DNA of 64,000 nt from Spirochaetales bacterium Spiro_09 (GCA_001604385.1 LVBK01000017.1:1-64000), one strand, 5' to 3'. Positions 25,849-36,238 are shown, counted from the first letter of the stretch. Numbers and translations: made by a program. Notes: generated from the letters alone by a model not told the origin.

Positions 25849-28617
25849 CTATAATCCGTGACAGTGCTTGTATTTCTTTCCGCTTCCGCAGGGGCAGGGG
25901 TCATTGCGTCCTACCTTGGGCGTTGTTCGCACTACCTGTACGTTGGACGGATTGCTTGCCGCAAGCGGTCCTGCCTTTTTTTGCGGTGCGGTGGAGGAGG
26001 CCCCATGCCCGAAGGTATCCATGGCCTGATGTTGCGCGTTGCCCGCGGTTTGACGGTACTGCCTGACCGGTGACGAGTCGCGGTCAACACGAACCTGTAC
26101 CAGGAATACCCGCGAGGCAATCTCAAGCCGGATAGAGTCGAGCATTTCGTAGAAGATGTCAAAACCTTCAAGCTTGTACTCCGTCAGGGGGTTCTTTTGG
26201 CCGTAGGACCGCAAATATACGGCTTCGCGCAGTGACTCAAGGTTTTCAAGATGATCAAGCCATTTCCTGTCTATTGCCTGCAGATACTGGTAGCGGATGA
26301 AGGTGTTCAGGTTTTCCTTTCCAACCAGATTCTCCTTCTCGGCAATTTCTTTGCGGAAAATTGCCGAAAGCTCCGCCTTGGCCTCCTCGGGGTTTTTCAA
26401 TGCCCTGTTGGCAAGCTCCTGTTGGATGGTATACCCGAATTTTTCTTTCAGATTGGTCGCCAGCGTAATAAAGGCCTCGTCGCCGTTTTTTCGGGCGGCG
26501 GGAACAAAGCCGTCAATATATTCTTCTATATGCTCTTCAGCGGTTTCTATCGCGCGTTCCACCAGATTTGAGTCGTCAAGAATCGCGTTTCGCTGGTTGT
26601 AAATATACGAGCGCTGCTCGTTCAGTACATCGTCATATTCAAGCAGGTGCTTTCGTATCTCGAAGTTACGTTCCTCAACCTTTGACTGGGCGCGCTCAAT
26701 ACTCTTGTTGAGCCAGGGATGATAGATCGGCTCTCCCGGTTCCATCCCTATCTTCGTCATCAGGTTTTTCAGGTTTGTGCCGCCGAACAGGCGCATCAAA
26801 TCGTCATCCATCGAGATAAAGAACCGTGAACGGCCCGGGTCTCCCTGCCGTCCGGAACGCCCCCGCAGCTGGTTGTCGATACGGCGGCTTTCATGCCGTT
26901 CTGTACCGATTACATACAGCCCGCCAAGTTCCTTGACCTCGCGGTAATCCTGCTGCCATTTCCGGTATTCTTCCTCGAAGATCTCGGTGTATTTTTCAAT
27001 CGGTGCATCCGTTCCGGCTCGCCTGCGCGCGCGGAATTCCGGGTTGCCCCCAAGCTTTATGTCCGTTCCACGCCCAGCCATGTTGGTTGCTATGGTTATC
27101 GAACCCCGGGCGCCAGCTTCGGCAATAATCAAAGCCTCACGCGCATGGTTTTTGGCGTTCAGAACCTCATGGCGAATTCCCCGCTTCGTCAGCAGGGAAG
27201 AAATACGTTCGGACTTTTCGATTGAAACGGTTCCTACCAGGACAGGCTGGCCCCGTTTGTGTGCCTCGGCTATCTCGTCGCAGAGCGCTGTCCATTTATC
27301 GGTTTCGTTCAGATACACCACATCATCTTCGTCTTTTCGGGCAACCGGAAGGTTTGTGGGAATAACGACCACTTCCAGATTGTATATCTTGCTGAATTCA
27401 ACGGCTTCCGTATCAGCGGTGCCGGTCATGCCCGACAACTTGTCATACATGCGGAAATAGTTCTGGAATGTGATCGTTGCCATGGTCCGGTTACGCTGGG
27501 CTATTTTAATTTTTTCCTTCGCTTCAATCGCCTGATGCAAACCGTCACCATAGCGTCTGCCTTCCAGAATGCGTCCGGTGAACTCGTCGACTATTTGAAC
27601 CTGACCTTCCTTTACCACGTAATCAACGTCTATCTGATACAGATGGTGGGCCCGAACGGCCTGGGTGAAATAATGGATATACTCGAAGTTTGCCTCGTCG
27701 AAAAGACTTCCGGAAATCAAGCCGCGGTTTTGCAATATGGATTCTATATGGTTCATTCCCTCATCGGTAAAGGAAACCTTGCGATTTTTCTCCTCAAGCT
27801 TGAAGTCCCCGGACATACTTTCTCCCTGGGCTTCATCAGGATATTCCCCGGTGGCGGGGTTTTTTTCAACCTCTTTGAGCTGGCCGACCAGTTTGTCCAC
27901 TTCAAAGAAACGCGCCGTATCGTCTTCGGCTGAACCGGAAATGATGAGCGGGGTTCTTGCCTCATCAATCAATATCGAGTCAATTTCGTCCACAACCGCA
28001 AAGTTGAATTTTCGTTGGGTTCTTTCAGAAATTTCCCATTTCATGTTGTCGCGCAAATAATCAAAACCAAGTTCGTTGTTTGTCGCGTAGGTAATATCGC
28101 AACTGTACGCCTTTTTGCGCGATTCATTGTCCATGTTTGACAGGATTGAACCGACCGTCACCCCGAGATACGAGTAAACGGGGCGCATCCAGTCGGCATC
28201 GCGTTCCGCAAGGTAATCGTTGACGGTAACTATATGCACGCCTTTTCCGGAAAGGCTGTTCAAGTATGCGGCTGCGACGCTCATGAGGGTTTTTCCCTCG
28301 CCGGTTTTCATTTCCACTATTCTGCCTGAATGGAGTACCAGCGAACCCAGTATTTGCACGTCATAGGGACGTTCTCCCAGTACCCGGCGAGCCGCCTCAC
28401 GGGCAAGAGCGAAGGCCTCGGGCAAAAAATCGTCAAGGGATTCTCCCCCGGAAAATCTCTGGCGGAATTCCCTCGATTTTTGCGGAAATTCCTCCGGCTT
28501 CAGGGCAAGGGCCCAGGATTCTTTTTCATTAATTTTATGAAGAACAGGAAGCAAGGCTTTTATATCACGTTCGTGCTGTGATCCAAAGAAAAAACGTATT
28601 ATTGTATCTGTTATCAT
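25849..28617 (-). CDS. secA: Preprotein translocase ATPase SecA
   Basis: 922 residues. Drives Sec export through Sec[11 protein letters not shown] (Walker A), [21 protein letters not shown] (DEAD-type Walker B), [42 protein letters not shown] motif VI, and a C-terminal zinc finger [16 protein letters not shown] that binds SecB/lipid. Full length. Promoter -10 ends six bases before the ATG and there is no Shine-Dalgarno. Confidence 0.98.
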   Translation of the reverse strand: MITDTIIRFFFGSQHERDIKALLPVLHKINEKESWALALKPEEFPQKSREFRQRFSGGESLDDFLPEAFALAREAARRVLGERPYDVQILGSLVLHSGRIVEMKTGEGKTLMSVAAAYLNSLSGKGVHIVTVNDYLAERDADWMRPVYSYLGVTVGSILSNMDNESRKKAYSCDITYATNNELGFDYLRDNMKWEISERTQRKFNFAVVDEIDSILIDEARTPLIISGSAEDDTARFFEVDKLVGQLKEVEKNPATGEYPDEAQGESMSGDFKLEEKNRKVSFTDEGMNHIESILQNRGLISGSLFDEANFEYIHYFTQAVRAHHLYQIDVDYVVKEGQVQIVDEFTGRILEGRRYGDGLHQAIEAKEKIKIAQRNRTMATITFQNYFRMYDKLSGMTGTADTEAVEFSKIYNLEVVVIPTNLPVARKDEDDVVYLNETDKWTALCDEIAEAHKRGQPVLVGTVSIEKSERISSLLTKRGIRHEVLNAKNHAREALIIAEAGARGSITIATNMAGRGTDIKLGGNPEFRARRRAGTDAPIEKYTEIFEEEYRKWQQDYREVKELGGLYVIGTERHESRRIDNQLRGRSGRQGDPGRSRFFISMDDDLMRLFGGTNLKNLMTKIGMEPGEPIYHPWLNKSIERAQSKVEERNFEIRKHLLEYDDVLNEQRSYIYNQRNAILDDSNLVERAIETAEEHIEEYIDGFVPAARKNGDEAFITLATNLKEKFGYTIQQELANRALKNPEEAKAELSAIFRKEIAEKENLVGKENLNTFIRYQYLQAIDRKWLDHLENLESLREAVYLRSYGQKNPLTEYKLEGFDIFYEMLDSIRLEIASRVFLVQVRVDRDSSPVRQYRQTAGNAQHQAMDTFGHGASSTAPQKKAGPLAASNPSNVQVVRTTPKVGRNDPCPCGSGKKYKHCHGL

Positions 28618-28623
28618 TGATAC

Positions 28624-28652
28624 ATACTACTAAAAGCGGCGCCGGTTGACAA
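28624..28652 (-). promoter_or_regulatory. secA promoter (leaderless geometry)
   Basis: -35 TTGTCA (28647-28652), 17-bp spacer, -10 TAGTAT (28624-28629), six bases, ATG 28617. Shares its -35 bases with the divergent promoter at 28646. Confidence 0.65.
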
Positions 28653-28674
28653 GCATGAAAATGAATTCTACCCT
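28646..28674 (+). promoter_or_regulatory. Promoter of the 28730 lipoprotein operon
   Basis: TTGACA (28646-28651), 17-bp spacer, TACCCT (28669-28674, weak -10). The leader to the ATG is about 50 bases and carries GGAGGT. Confidence 0.45.
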
Positions 28675-28729
28675 GAACCAGTCCGTATTCTGTGTCGGGT
28701 CTGTTAATCCGGGCGGAGGTGAGAATTTC

Positions 28730-29956
28730 ATGAATCGCATACATCGGCATCAAGCCGTTTTGCTCGCAGTCAGTACCCTCTCTTTATTGCTTGTTTCCTG
28801 TCGCGAGACCCCGGTCAGTAACGTCGACCGCGAACGGCTTTTTACCCTGTCCTACGGCCGATATGAGGATGAGATCGATCTTTTCCAGCTTGCGTCGTCT
28901 TCGACCGGTGCCGATACGCAGCTTTTCATGAAAGACGGGATGTTTTATATCGCGAATTCCGGTTCACAAAAAGTATTGCAGTTCACTTCATTTGGCGACC
29001 TTCTTTCGGTATATTACAACGCGGAGACGAATCCGCAACCTTCTTTCGGGGCCATCAGCCAGCAGGAACAGGGCGCCTCAACGCGGCGAGCCGTTGCCCA
29101 TCCCCTTAATCATCCGGTATATCTCGCCGTGGACAATTTGAAACGACTGTACGTGTCGGACCGGCTGCCGGTAGAGCGATATGAATTCGACTCGGAAAAT
29201 CAGCTGGTATTGAGGGAAGTCGTTCTTCGTTTCGGAACTGACGGGCAGTATCTTGATTATATAGGCCAGGAAGGCCCCGGCGGAACACCGTTTCCTCCCA
29301 TAGACGGCGTATTCGTTACTTCGCGGAACGAGCTTGCCGTTATTACAAAAAGCCAATCCGGTTTGCAGGTTTTCTGGTTCAGTCCTGACGGCTCCCTGCT
29401 TTACCGGATTCCGTTTCAATACCGTTCCTTGCCCGACCCCTATGGCGGAGAGAAGAAAGCGTATGCGTCCCTCGAAAAGATTATTCCCGATTCCGACACA
29501 CGCAGACTGTATGTGAAAATCGATTATTATACCGAGGACATTGATGAGGCTACCAGGGCGAATGCGGGTATCAGTTTTGACCGCAGCTGTCTGTATCCGT
29601 TTTCCATAGAAAACGCCGCGTATGACGAGCGGATCGATTTGCCGGTATTTGAGGGGGTCGACAAGGACCGTCTCGGGACCTTCTCGTTCAAGAAACCGTA
29701 CGAACTGCTCGGTATTACCTCGACAGGATGGATCTTCCTGAGTACTCCCTCGGAGAGCGGGTATACACTCGAAATACTCGATTCCCGGTCACGACGCATA
29801 CAACGGCGGTACTTGTCGATTGCCCCGGATGAACTGGTGTATAACGCCCTTCATGTGTCTTCAGGAGGAATTCTGTCCGCATTGCTTGCTAGCGACTATG
29901 ATGCGCGCATTGTATGGTGGAGAACCGACATGATTATCGGAGAGGCCTTGCGGTGA
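28730..29956 (+). CDS. Lipoprotein, probable beta-propeller (NHL/6-bladed type)
   Basis: 408 residues from ATG 28730 with GGAGGT nine bases upstream. Signal peptide ends LLLVSC (lipobox). The mature protein has repeated strands of the kind MFYIANSGSQKVLQF, VYLAVDNLKRLYVSD, ELAVITKSQSGLQVFW and SSGGILSAL, spaced about 60 residues as in NHL-type propellers. No enzymatic motif. It leads an operon of five genes ending at 31732. Function unknown. Confidence 0.78.
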   Translation: MNRIHRHQAVLLAVSTLSLLLVSCRETPVSNVDRERLFTLSYGRYEDEIDLFQLASSSTGADTQLFMKDGMFYIANSGSQKVLQFTSFGDLLSVYYNAETNPQPSFGAISQQEQGASTRRAVAHPLNHPVYLAVDNLKRLYVSDRLPVERYEFDSENQLVLREVVLRFGTDGQYLDYIGQEGPGGTPFPPIDGVFVTSRNELAVITKSQSGLQVFWFSPDGSLLYRIPFQYRSLPDPYGGEKKAYASLEKIIPDSDTRRLYVKIDYYTEDIDEATRANAGISFDRSCLYPFSIENAAYDERIDLPVFEGVDKDRLGTFSFKKPYELLGITSTGWIFLSTPSESGYTLEILDSRSRRIQRRYLSIAPDELVYNALHVSSGGILSALLASDYDARIVWWRTDMIIGEALR

Positions 29957-30498
29957 AAGACGAACAGGAGGAGGGTTTCGACCGATCCCGTTTCAACTAT
30001 CACTATGACCGGGAACGTCGCCTCGAGCGGGCAACCGAGCCGGTTCGACGAACCTATACGGAAGGGTATACGCCGAACAAGGGTTTTATCAAAGGTTTAA
30101 CCGCAAATACCGGATTGAAAAGCATCCTGATGGTCATTGTCATGTTGTCCCTTACCCTGGTAGCGCTAAACGTGCTTGGCGACCCGCCGGGCACCGTGCG
30201 CATCCAGGATTCAAAGGCGGCCCTTAAAGCGTTTCTTTTCGATGACAAGATCTATGTAAATTTGGTGTTTGCCGCCAAAGAAAGCTCTTCCCGATCAATC
30301 TCCGTCGTTTCTGCGATTATTACCGGACTGGATGGCTCGGGGAACGTTGTTGCCGAACGAGAAATTGCCGGTGCCTGGTCGAATGAACCTCTCGCTTTAC
30401 GTACCATTTTTGAGGATTTTGATATTGTAAAGGTGAATGCGTCAATAATGCTTGACGGGAAGGTGTTTCAACTGACTGTCAGTGTTGACCGTAACTGA
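29953..30498 (+). CDS. Single-pass membrane protein of unknown function
   Basis: 181 residues. GTG start at 29953 overlaps the lipoprotein stop (GTGA) after GGAGAGG. The N-terminal 50 residues are very charged (RSRFNYHYDRERRLERAT), followed by a membrane helix (about 55-75, SILMVIVMLSLTLVALNVLG) and a beta-rich C-terminal domain outside. No family recognised; layout fits an envelope anchor protein. Confidence 0.72.
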   Translation: MKDEQEEGFDRSRFNYHYDRERRLERATEPVRRTYTEGYTPNKGFIKGLTANTGLKSILMVIVMLSLTLVALNVLGDPPGTVRIQDSKAALKAFLFDDKIYVNLVFAAKESSSRSISVVSAIITGLDGSGNVVAEREIAGAWSNEPLALRTIFEDFDIVKVNASIMLDGKVFQLTVSVDRN

Positions 30499-30534
30499 TC
30501 TTTTTACTATTCTTGTATTATCAGGAGTCCAGAA

Positions 30535-30948
30535 ATGTTGCAGTTTTATTTTCTTTCGGTATTGCTCAATGCGCTTACCGGCATACTGTTGGTATTCGCC
30601 GGAAAGAATGTTATTTCCGGACAGGATACTGCATCCATGCCGTCAATTGCCTATGATGAAACTGTCAGGTTGGTTCTGGGAATTTTGACAGCTGTCACAG
30701 GTTTTTTCAAGCTCCTGACGGTAATCAGGGGCGACATACCCGTTATCGGTGACCTGATTCCCGCACTTGCAGGTCTTGCGGCCGGAACTGTGCTGTTGTA
30801 TGAATTTTATCGAAGCCGTACGCACATAGAGGAGGATTCACTTCCCTCAATTCTCGTTTTCATAGTTCATAGTGACAAATATATCGGTATTGCTGCCATC
30901 ATTTCTTCGGTATTGCATTTTTTCTTTCCCTACGTACTTTTTCTGTAA
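30535..30948 (+). CDS. Small multi-pass membrane protein
   Basis: 137 residues, AGGAG in the leader. About four hydrophobic segments: 3-22, 45-62, 72-90 and 110-135. The last half (DKYIGIAAIISSVLHFFFPYVLFL) is strongly apolar. No motif recognised. Its place between the membrane protein gene and the Nudix gene suggests shared transcription only. Confidence 0.7.
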   Translation: MLQFYFLSVLLNALTGILLVFAGKNVISGQDTASMPSIAYDETVRLVLGILTAVTGFFKLLTVIRGDIPVIGDLIPALAGLAAGTVLLYEFYRSRTHIEEDSLPSILVFIVHSDKYIGIAAIISSVLHFFFPYVLFL

Positions 30949-30954
30949 TAGTGC

Positions 30955-31362
30955 ATGAAAAAGTCAATTGCCGGTATTATCTATAGAAATGGTCGGTTTC
31001 TTATCGGTCATCGTCTGGAAACCGGAGAGATGTCCGGACGCTGGGAATTTCCCGGAGGCAAGGTTGATGCGGGCGAGTCTCCCGAGGAAACCATCCGAAG
31101 GGAATTTCGTGAAGAAATGTCGATAGATGCCGAACCACTCTATTTGCTTACCACCACACGTTTCTCGAACAGACATGGTGATGTTGAATTGCAGGCATGG
31201 TGTATTGATGTTCCGGAAACATTTTCGCCTGTCCTGACAGAGCACAGTGAAATCTCGTGGGCTACACTTGACGAGATTGAACAGCTTGAATTTGTTGATT
31301 CCGATTTGCTGTTGCTTCCCTTTCTCCGCAATTGGGTTGTCAAAGGTGCCCCTCATGTCTAG
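30955..31362 (+). CDS. Nudix hydrolase, MutT-like
   Basis: 135 residues. Nudix box GGKVDAGESPEETIRREFREEMS, matching Gx5Ex7REUxEE, with Met where Gly is more common after the final Glu pair. The N-terminal RFLIGHRLETGEMSGRWEFPGG also fits MutT-type 8-oxo-dGTP diphosphatases, so it probably cleans the nucleotide pool. No Shine-Dalgarno; starts six bases after the previous stop, so likely coupled. Confidence 0.85.
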   Translation: MKKSIAGIIYRNGRFLIGHRLETGEMSGRWEFPGGKVDAGESPEETIRREFREEMSIDAEPLYLLTTTRFSNRHGDVELQAWCIDVPETFSPVLTEHSEISWATLDEIEQLEFVDSDLLLLPFLRNWVVKGAPHV

Positions 31363-31732
31363 GTACGTCTGGCGATACTGTATAGCATTGTTGATGTTCT
31401 TTTCTCTTCTGAGTTCAACGTCCTGTCAAAACAGAAAATCTCTGTCAACGCTTGCGTTTGAAGACACCCCGATCCTGTCTGTGGATGAACGTATCGCTCT
31501 GGTTGTCGATCCCTATGTCTCTTTACGTGATATTCCGGGTCCGGCAGGAATAACCATAGCCCATGCCAGGCGCGGCGATATTTTTGCTATAACCGGTAAA
31601 CGCTTGCTCATTGACGGGCAGAATCGGGTGCTGTGGTTTAATCTTGGCGAGGGTTGGGTGTTATCAACCGCTGTGCAGTTGTATTCCTCCCGTGCACGCG
31701 CCGAGAGCGCTTCGCGGTTACTGAAGGAGTAA
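31355..31732 (+). CDS. Lipoprotein with SH3-like segment
   Basis: 125 residues from ATG 31355, which overlaps the Nudix stop (ATGTCTAG). Signal peptide ends LSSTSC (lipobox). The mature part DPYVSLRDIPGPAGITIAHA then GDIFAITGK and VLWFNLGEGWVLSTAVQLY has the strand rhythm of bacterial SH3b domains, which bind cell wall peptides. Function inferred only at that level. Last gene of its operon, 17 bp from convergent rlmN. Confidence 0.72.
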   Translation: MSRYVWRYCIALLMFFSLLSSTSCQNRKSLSTLAFEDTPILSVDERIALVVDPYVSLRDIPGPAGITIAHARRGDIFAITGKRLLIDGQNRVLWFNLGEGWVLSTAVQLYSSRARAESASRLLKE

Positions 31733-31749
31733 GCTGCACGGTTCTTGTG

Positions 31750-32778
31750 TCAGCTTTTTCTTCCCAGTTGACCGCATGCTCCTCCAATTTTATCGCCCCT
31801 TCGCATTCTCAGGGTTACGGTCAGTCCCTCCCTTTCAAGCATATGGGCGAAACGGTGTACCTCGGCAGTGGACGGAGTGGAGAAGGGCAAACCGGGAACA
31901 GGATTCCAGGGAATCAGATTGATATGCACATGTAAATCACGGGCAAAATCTGCCAGCTGTCGGGCATGTTCGACCTTGGTATTGACATCCTGCATAATTG
32001 CGGCTTCCAGGGTTACCCGGTTGCCCGTTTTCTCTATATAATACGCAATGGCTTTCCGCAATTCAGAAAGGGAATTAGATCTGGTCACCGGCATCAGACG
32101 TTCCCTGAGTACGGGATCTGCTGTGGTGAGGGAAACGGCAAGACGAACATTAGGGCCCTGGTCCGCCAGTCGATAAATTCCTTCACAAAGTCCCGAAGTT
32201 GAAACCGTGATTCTTCGCCGTGAAAGAGCCCTCCCGTCAGGGTGAGTCAATATTTCAACGGTTCGCTGAATAGCTTCAAGATTAAGAAGCGGTTCTCCCA
32301 TTCCCATAAACACAATATTATCCAGCTTTCCTACTGCATCTTCTAAATGATAAAACTGCTCGACTATCTCAGAGACATCCAGATTCCGTGAGTATCCAAT
32401 ATGTCCTGTTTGGCAAAAGGCACATCCCATCGGGCAGCCAACCTGGCAGGAAACACAGGCTGTTTTTCGTCCCTTCATATCGGTAAGGAGCACTGTTTCA
32501 ACGGCACTGTTATCGTCAAGCTGTATTTGCAGCTTTACCGTGCCATCAGGATCCCTCAGCGTCTGAGCAACCGTGGTCGAGAATACCCGGTAGTTCGCTG
32601 ACAGAGCGTTTCTCAGGGGGAGCGGCAGGTTTGTCATTGACGGGAAATCCCTGCTGCCGTCCGCTATCCACTTAAAGATCTGCTTTGCCCGAAACGGTTT
32701 ATCAAGTGTATTCAACGAAAAAAGCTCCTCCGGCAGAAAACCGGAAAGAGCTTTGGGAGGCGAACCGGTTGTATTCAT
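31750..32778 (-). CDS. rlmN: Dual-specificity RNA methyltransferase RlmN
   Basis: 342 residues from ATG 32778 (AAAGG six bases upstream; the ATG at 32856 would extend into the TPR gene). Radical SAM enzyme methylating A2503 of 23S rRNA and A37 of tRNA. CPMGCAFC (CX3CX2C cluster), VFMGMGEPLLN, RRITVSTSGL and the C-terminal RMRRGDKIGGACGQL, with the catalytic cysteine in GACG. Overlaps no gene; two bases after the TPR stop. Confidence 0.95.
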   Translation of the reverse strand: MNTTGSPPKALSGFLPEELFSLNTLDKPFRAKQIFKWIADGSRDFPSMTNLPLPLRNALSANYRVFSTTVAQTLRDPDGTVKLQIQLDDNSAVETVLLTDMKGRKTACVSCQVGCPMGCAFCQTGHIGYSRNLDVSEIVEQFYHLEDAVGKLDNIVFMGMGEPLLNLEAIQRTVEILTHPDGRALSRRRITVSTSGLCEGIYRLADQGPNVRLAVSLTTADPVLRERLMPVTRSNSLSELRKAIAYYIEKTGNRVTLEAAIMQDVNTKVEHARQLADFARDLHVHINLIPWNPVPGLPFSTPSTAEVHRFAHMLEREGLTVTLRMRRGDKIGGACGQLGRKS

Positions 32779-32780
32779 GT

Positions 32781-33923
32781 TCAACCTTTCAGTTTGTCCA
32801 GCATCTCGTTTATCAGCTGATTCCGGATCCCCAGCCGCTGGAAATCCTGAAGACACTGAATTGCTTTTTGGCGATCACCGGTATTGACGTAACATTCAGA
32901 TAACTCCAGATACAGGCGGTAATTTTTCGGATCTGACTGGATCAGACGGGTTAGGCTTGTTGCCGCTTCATCGTATCTTCCCTGAATCTTGCTTATCATT
33001 GCAAGGCCGAGTACTGCATATACATCAAATTCAATATCAAGTGCCCGCTGATAATAGTCCTGGGCCATTTCATAATCGCCCATGTTTCTGTACGCATCTC
33101 CCGCGCGGGTAAGTATGACCTTGTTGTTCGGGTCTTTTTGCAGAATCTTGTTCCAGTATTCGACGGATCTGAATTGCTGATTCATACCCCGGTAACAGTC
33201 CGCCAGACCAAATAACGCGTAGAAATTATCGTCATCCATTTCAAGCGCGCGCTGAAAATAGTAGATTCCCTGTTCAAAAGTTTTCAGTTTACGATGACAA
33301 TTCCCGATTGAGGTAAGAACCCGGATATCAATAGAATCCTCATTCATTTCCAGCATCTTTTGCCAGTAATACAATGCGTCGCGGTATTCCTTGAAATCAT
33401 AATGAAGGTGTCCTAGCCCGATCAGCGCATAGGGATTGTTTTCTTCCATATCGAGTACCCGCAGATACAATACCTTTGATTGCCTGAAATCGCGTATTTT
33501 CCGGTACGCATCGGCTACCCGGGTCAATACGGTAATATTTCTGTCGTCATGCTGCAGGTACTGTTCCCAAATTTCGATCGCTTTGTTGTATTGATTCAGT
33601 GCCTTGTAACAGTCGGCCAGGCCAAAGAGGGCATAGTTGTTTCCCGGATGAAACTCAAGACATTCTGTATAATACTCCACCGCGTCACGAAAGCGGTTTC
33701 TTTTTCTGGCAGCATCACCGAGTCCGACCAATGCGTAATTATTTTGCTGTTCAATATCCAGAATCTTTCTGAAGGCGTTTTCCGCCTCGTCTATATGGTT
33801 ATCTTTCAAAAGCAGATATCCGTTCTTGGATAATTCCGCTATTTCATTAAACTTTTTTTCTTCTTCTGTAATTCCAGCCGTCGGTTCAGGAATCGGCGGC
33901 ATTTCATTCAATAAATCGGACAT
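32781..33923 (-). CDS. TPR-repeat protein
   Basis: 380 residues from ATG 33923 with AAGAGG six bases upstream. About nine tetratricopeptide repeats (for example NYALVGLGDAARKRNRFRDA, NPYALIGLGHLHYDFKEYRD, DVYAVLGLAMISKIQGRYDE) at 34-residue spacing from about 35 to the end. No signal or membrane segment, so cytosolic. Works by protein-protein contact; partner unknown. Forms an operon with the TTG-started gene before it and rlmN after it. Confidence 0.88.
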   Translation of the reverse strand: MSDLLNEMPPIPEPTAGITEEEKKFNEIAELSKNGYLLLKDNHIDEAENAFRKILDIEQQNNYALVGLGDAARKRNRFRDAVEYYTECLEFHPGNNYALFGLADCYKALNQYNKAIEIWEQYLQHDDRNITVLTRVADAYRKIRDFRQSKVLYLRVLDMEENNPYALIGLGHLHYDFKEYRDALYYWQKMLEMNEDSIDIRVLTSIGNCHRKLKTFEQGIYYFQRALEMDDDNFYALFGLADCYRGMNQQFRSVEYWNKILQKDPNNKVILTRAGDAYRNMGDYEMAQDYYQRALDIEFDVYAVLGLAMISKIQGRYDEAATSLTRLIQSDPKNYRLYLELSECYVNTGDRQKAIQCLQDFQRLGIRNQLINEMLDKLKG

Positions 33924-33924
33924 T

Positions 33925-34272
33925 TTAAACCTCTTGGTTATCTTTGATAATAATCTGAATCGTCGTTGCAATTTTTTCTATTATCGGATCTGCTTTACGT
34001 TTATTGTGCGCAAGCCAATACATCTTTAATGCTTCAAGATGCTTGTTCTTGTCGAGCAGAACATCACCAACGCGCGAAAGCCCGTCCGAATAACCGGTTG
34101 TGATGAAGATTCTTTTTGCTGAATCTATATCACCCTTGTTGAAAAATTCATTTCCCTTTCGGTTCAAAGCCGCTTTTTGTTCAGAACTGAGATTCTGTAC
34201 CGGAGTGTCGGTTGTTTTAATCAAACCTTCTGTCGGAATACCATTCTTTTGGTTATCAGTAATGAACTTCAA
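33925..34272 (-). CDS. Small helical protein, TTG start
   Basis: 115 residues from TTG at 34272, supported by AAGGG six bases upstream and a good promoter. Helical, with FNKGDIDSAKRIFITTGYSDGLSRVGDVLLDKNKHLEALKMYWLAHN containing TPR-like helical hairpins (read as SxxK...ALxxY). Hypothetical. Directly precedes the TPR gene, and both probably belong to one complex or pathway. Confidence 0.7.
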   Translation of the reverse strand: MKFITDNQKNGIPTEGLIKTTDTPVQNLSSEQKAALNRKGNEFFNKGDIDSAKRIFITTGYSDGLSRVGDVLLDKNKHLEALKMYWLAHNKRKADPIIEKIATTIQIIIKDNQEV

Positions 34273-34288
34273 GGCAAGCCCTTTATCA

Positions 34289-34317
34289 ATAATAAGAAAT
34301 TTGTGTAACTAGTGCAA
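34289..34317 (-). promoter_or_regulatory. Promoter of the TPR-rlmN unit
   Basis: -35 TTGCAC (34312-34317), 17-bp spacer, -10 TATTAT (34289-34294); about ten bases of leader with AAGGG before the TTG start. Confidence 0.65.
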
Positions 34318-34401
34318 GATAAAAATGTAAAAATCTCAAATCTTCTTGAAAAACGGACACTCATGCGCTATGCGTTCCTCATGCAATTCCGCTTTTCAGT
34401 T

Positions 34402-34938
34402 TTAATTATCTGTCTTCGTGTAAAAATCTACTATCGATCTTCCGTATACCCGTTGGTCTGTGCGAATCATGTTTCCAATTCTTGCCGGCAAATCCTTTTC
34501 CTTTGGCCGGTGCATCAAGGTTTGTCCACCCGTGGCCAGGACCGGCAGTTTCCCTGTCATTTCGATCAAACTCGCATGATATCGATAGGGAAAGGGGGGA
34601 TCGAAATAAATAATATCAAATACTTCCTTTGATCGTTTCAAATATAGTTCAACCGACATGAATTTGCACTCTATTCGATGAGGCGCGATAGCGATATTCT
34701 TGAATATCGTTTCCACTTTCAGGGAATCTTTTTCGACAAGGAAGACGGGATGCGCACCCCGAGATGAGGCTTCCAGGGCGCATATGCCCGAACCGCTGAA
34801 CATATCAAGAAAGGATTTTCCTGTCAGATCTCCCAGAATGGAAAAAAGCGATTCTCTCATCCTGTCCATGGCTGGCCGAATAACCCCGGGTGGGCATTCT
34901 ACCGTTCTGCCGCATAATATTCCTCCGGTTATTCTCAT
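34402..34938 (-). CDS. rsmD: 16S rRNA (guanine-966-N2) methyltransferase RsmD
   Basis: 178 residues. MRITGGILCGRTVECP, RPAMDRMRESLFSIL, FLDMFSGSGICALEASSRGA (SAM site) and YFDPPFPY (DPPF catalytic motif) are family hallmarks. Modifies 16S rRNA at G966. Start overlaps the FAD gene by ATGA. Confidence 0.94.
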   Translation of the reverse strand: MRITGGILCGRTVECPPGVIRPAMDRMRESLFSILGDLTGKSFLDMFSGSGICALEASSRGAHPVFLVEKDSLKVETIFKNIAIAPHRIECKFMSVELYLKRSKEVFDIIYFDPPFPYRYHASLIEMTGKLPVLATGGQTLMHRPKEKDLPARIGNMIRTDQRVYGRSIVDFYTKTDN

Positions 34939-36224
34939 TTCCAGCCCTGCCTCCGGATTATTCCGTCAGCAGCTCTGAGTCCTGAAGCCCATGCACCTGT
35001 GATGCCGCGGGAGGTTCCGGCTCCATCACCGATAAGGTAGATGTCCGTATCAGCCATGAAATTGTTATCTATGAATTGGGGTTTATTTGCGTACAGTTTA
35101 ATCTCCGGATAATATAATATGGTGCCAGGATGTAATACCCCCGGCACAATGGTGTCCAGTTGTTTAAGCGCCTTCCATATTGACCGGAGAAATTTTGCAG
35201 GCATCGCAAGGGATATATCCCCGGGAGTACACGAGGGCAGTGACGGGGCAAAATCATATAGATCATCATTCAATCCGTCCCGGGTTGTCCGTTTTCCCAG
35301 ACGAAAATCTCCGATTCGTTGCATGATCGGATGTCCCCCTCCGGTCAGCATTGCCAGAGACGCCAAATACTCGGCATAATCCTGTCCTGAGGCGATCGGT
35401 TGGGTAAAGTCAACACTTTTGAGCACTGCAAAGTTCACCAGCCCGTTTGTTTTGTTGCCAGCCGAGAACGCATGCCCGTTGACGCTATACCAGATTTGTC
35501 CGTTGGCCGCTGTGTATCGTTCCTGCACGACGTGCGCTGCGCCAGAGTTTGTACAGAATGTGCGCGTCCGCTCGGGAAAAAGGAATTTCGGATCATAGTA
35601 ATCCCGAACTATGGGGTAATTGTCTATGCGTGTTTCGACGCGGATACCGACATCAATACTGTTGTCGGTGAACGGAATCGAATTGGCACTCATGAATTTT
35701 CGCAGAAAGTCAAAGCCATGCCTGCCGGGAGCAAGAATGAGCTGGTTCCATTGAATATCCCGGCGGGATGTATGGGCGATTTTCTCCTGTTTGTCGATCG
35801 ACAGTAATTCTTCTTCAAGCGCAATCGTCACTCCTGCCTTTTCAAGGCGGGCTACGAGTTCCTTGATCAAGGCAAGTCCCCCGTCAGTTCCCAGGTGGGA
35901 TTGACGAATTGAAAGAAGTTCTACTCCTATCCGGCTGGCCCTCTTCTGATAGGTTGCTATATGTTTTTGGGGCATAATATCCGGTTTCAGGAAGTTTTCA
36001 GTTCTTTCCAGGTATTGTGCCGCGCTTTGCCTGTCCCAAAACTCTACCGGGAATCCGATAGGGTAGGTAAAGTTCATCTTGCAGTCATTGCGCAAACCAC
36101 CCGATGAGGTTTTATTCTGCTCGAGTATCAATATACGTGCCTGGGGTCGTGTTTCCAGAATTCCGAAGGCCGCACCCAGGCCTGCAGGACCTGATCCTGC
36201 GATCAGGCAATCAAAGTGTTCCAT
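34935..36224 (-). CDS. FAD-dependent dehydrogenase (COG2509-like)
   Basis: 429 residues. N-terminal dinucleotide-binding motif CLIAGSGPAGLGAAFGI, then LILEQNKTSSGGLRNDCK. The C-terminus closes with IYLIGDGAGTSRGITGAWASG, the second FAD contact typical of this NAD(FAD)-utilising dehydrogenase family. Substrate unknown. No Shine-Dalgarno; an extended -10 (TGATATACT, 36233-36241) lies eight bases upstream, overlapping the previous gene's stop. Confidence 0.85.
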   Translation of the reverse strand: MEHFDCLIAGSGPAGLGAAFGILETRPQARILILEQNKTSSGGLRNDCKMNFTYPIGFPVEFWDRQSAAQYLERTENFLKPDIMPQKHIATYQKRASRIGVELLSIRQSHLGTDGGLALIKELVARLEKAGVTIALEEELLSIDKQEKIAHTSRRDIQWNQLILAPGRHGFDFLRKFMSANSIPFTDNSIDVGIRVETRIDNYPIVRDYYDPKFLFPERTRTFCTNSGAAHVVQERYTAANGQIWYSVNGHAFSAGNKTNGLVNFAVLKSVDFTQPIASGQDYAEYLASLAMLTGGGHPIMQRIGDFRLGKRTTRDGLNDDLYDFAPSLPSCTPGDISLAMPAKFLRSIWKALKQLDTIVPGVLHPGTILYYPEIKLYANKPQFIDNNFMADTDIYLIGDGAGTSRGITGAWASGLRAADGIIRRQGWK

Positions 36225-36238
36225 ATACCTAGAGTATA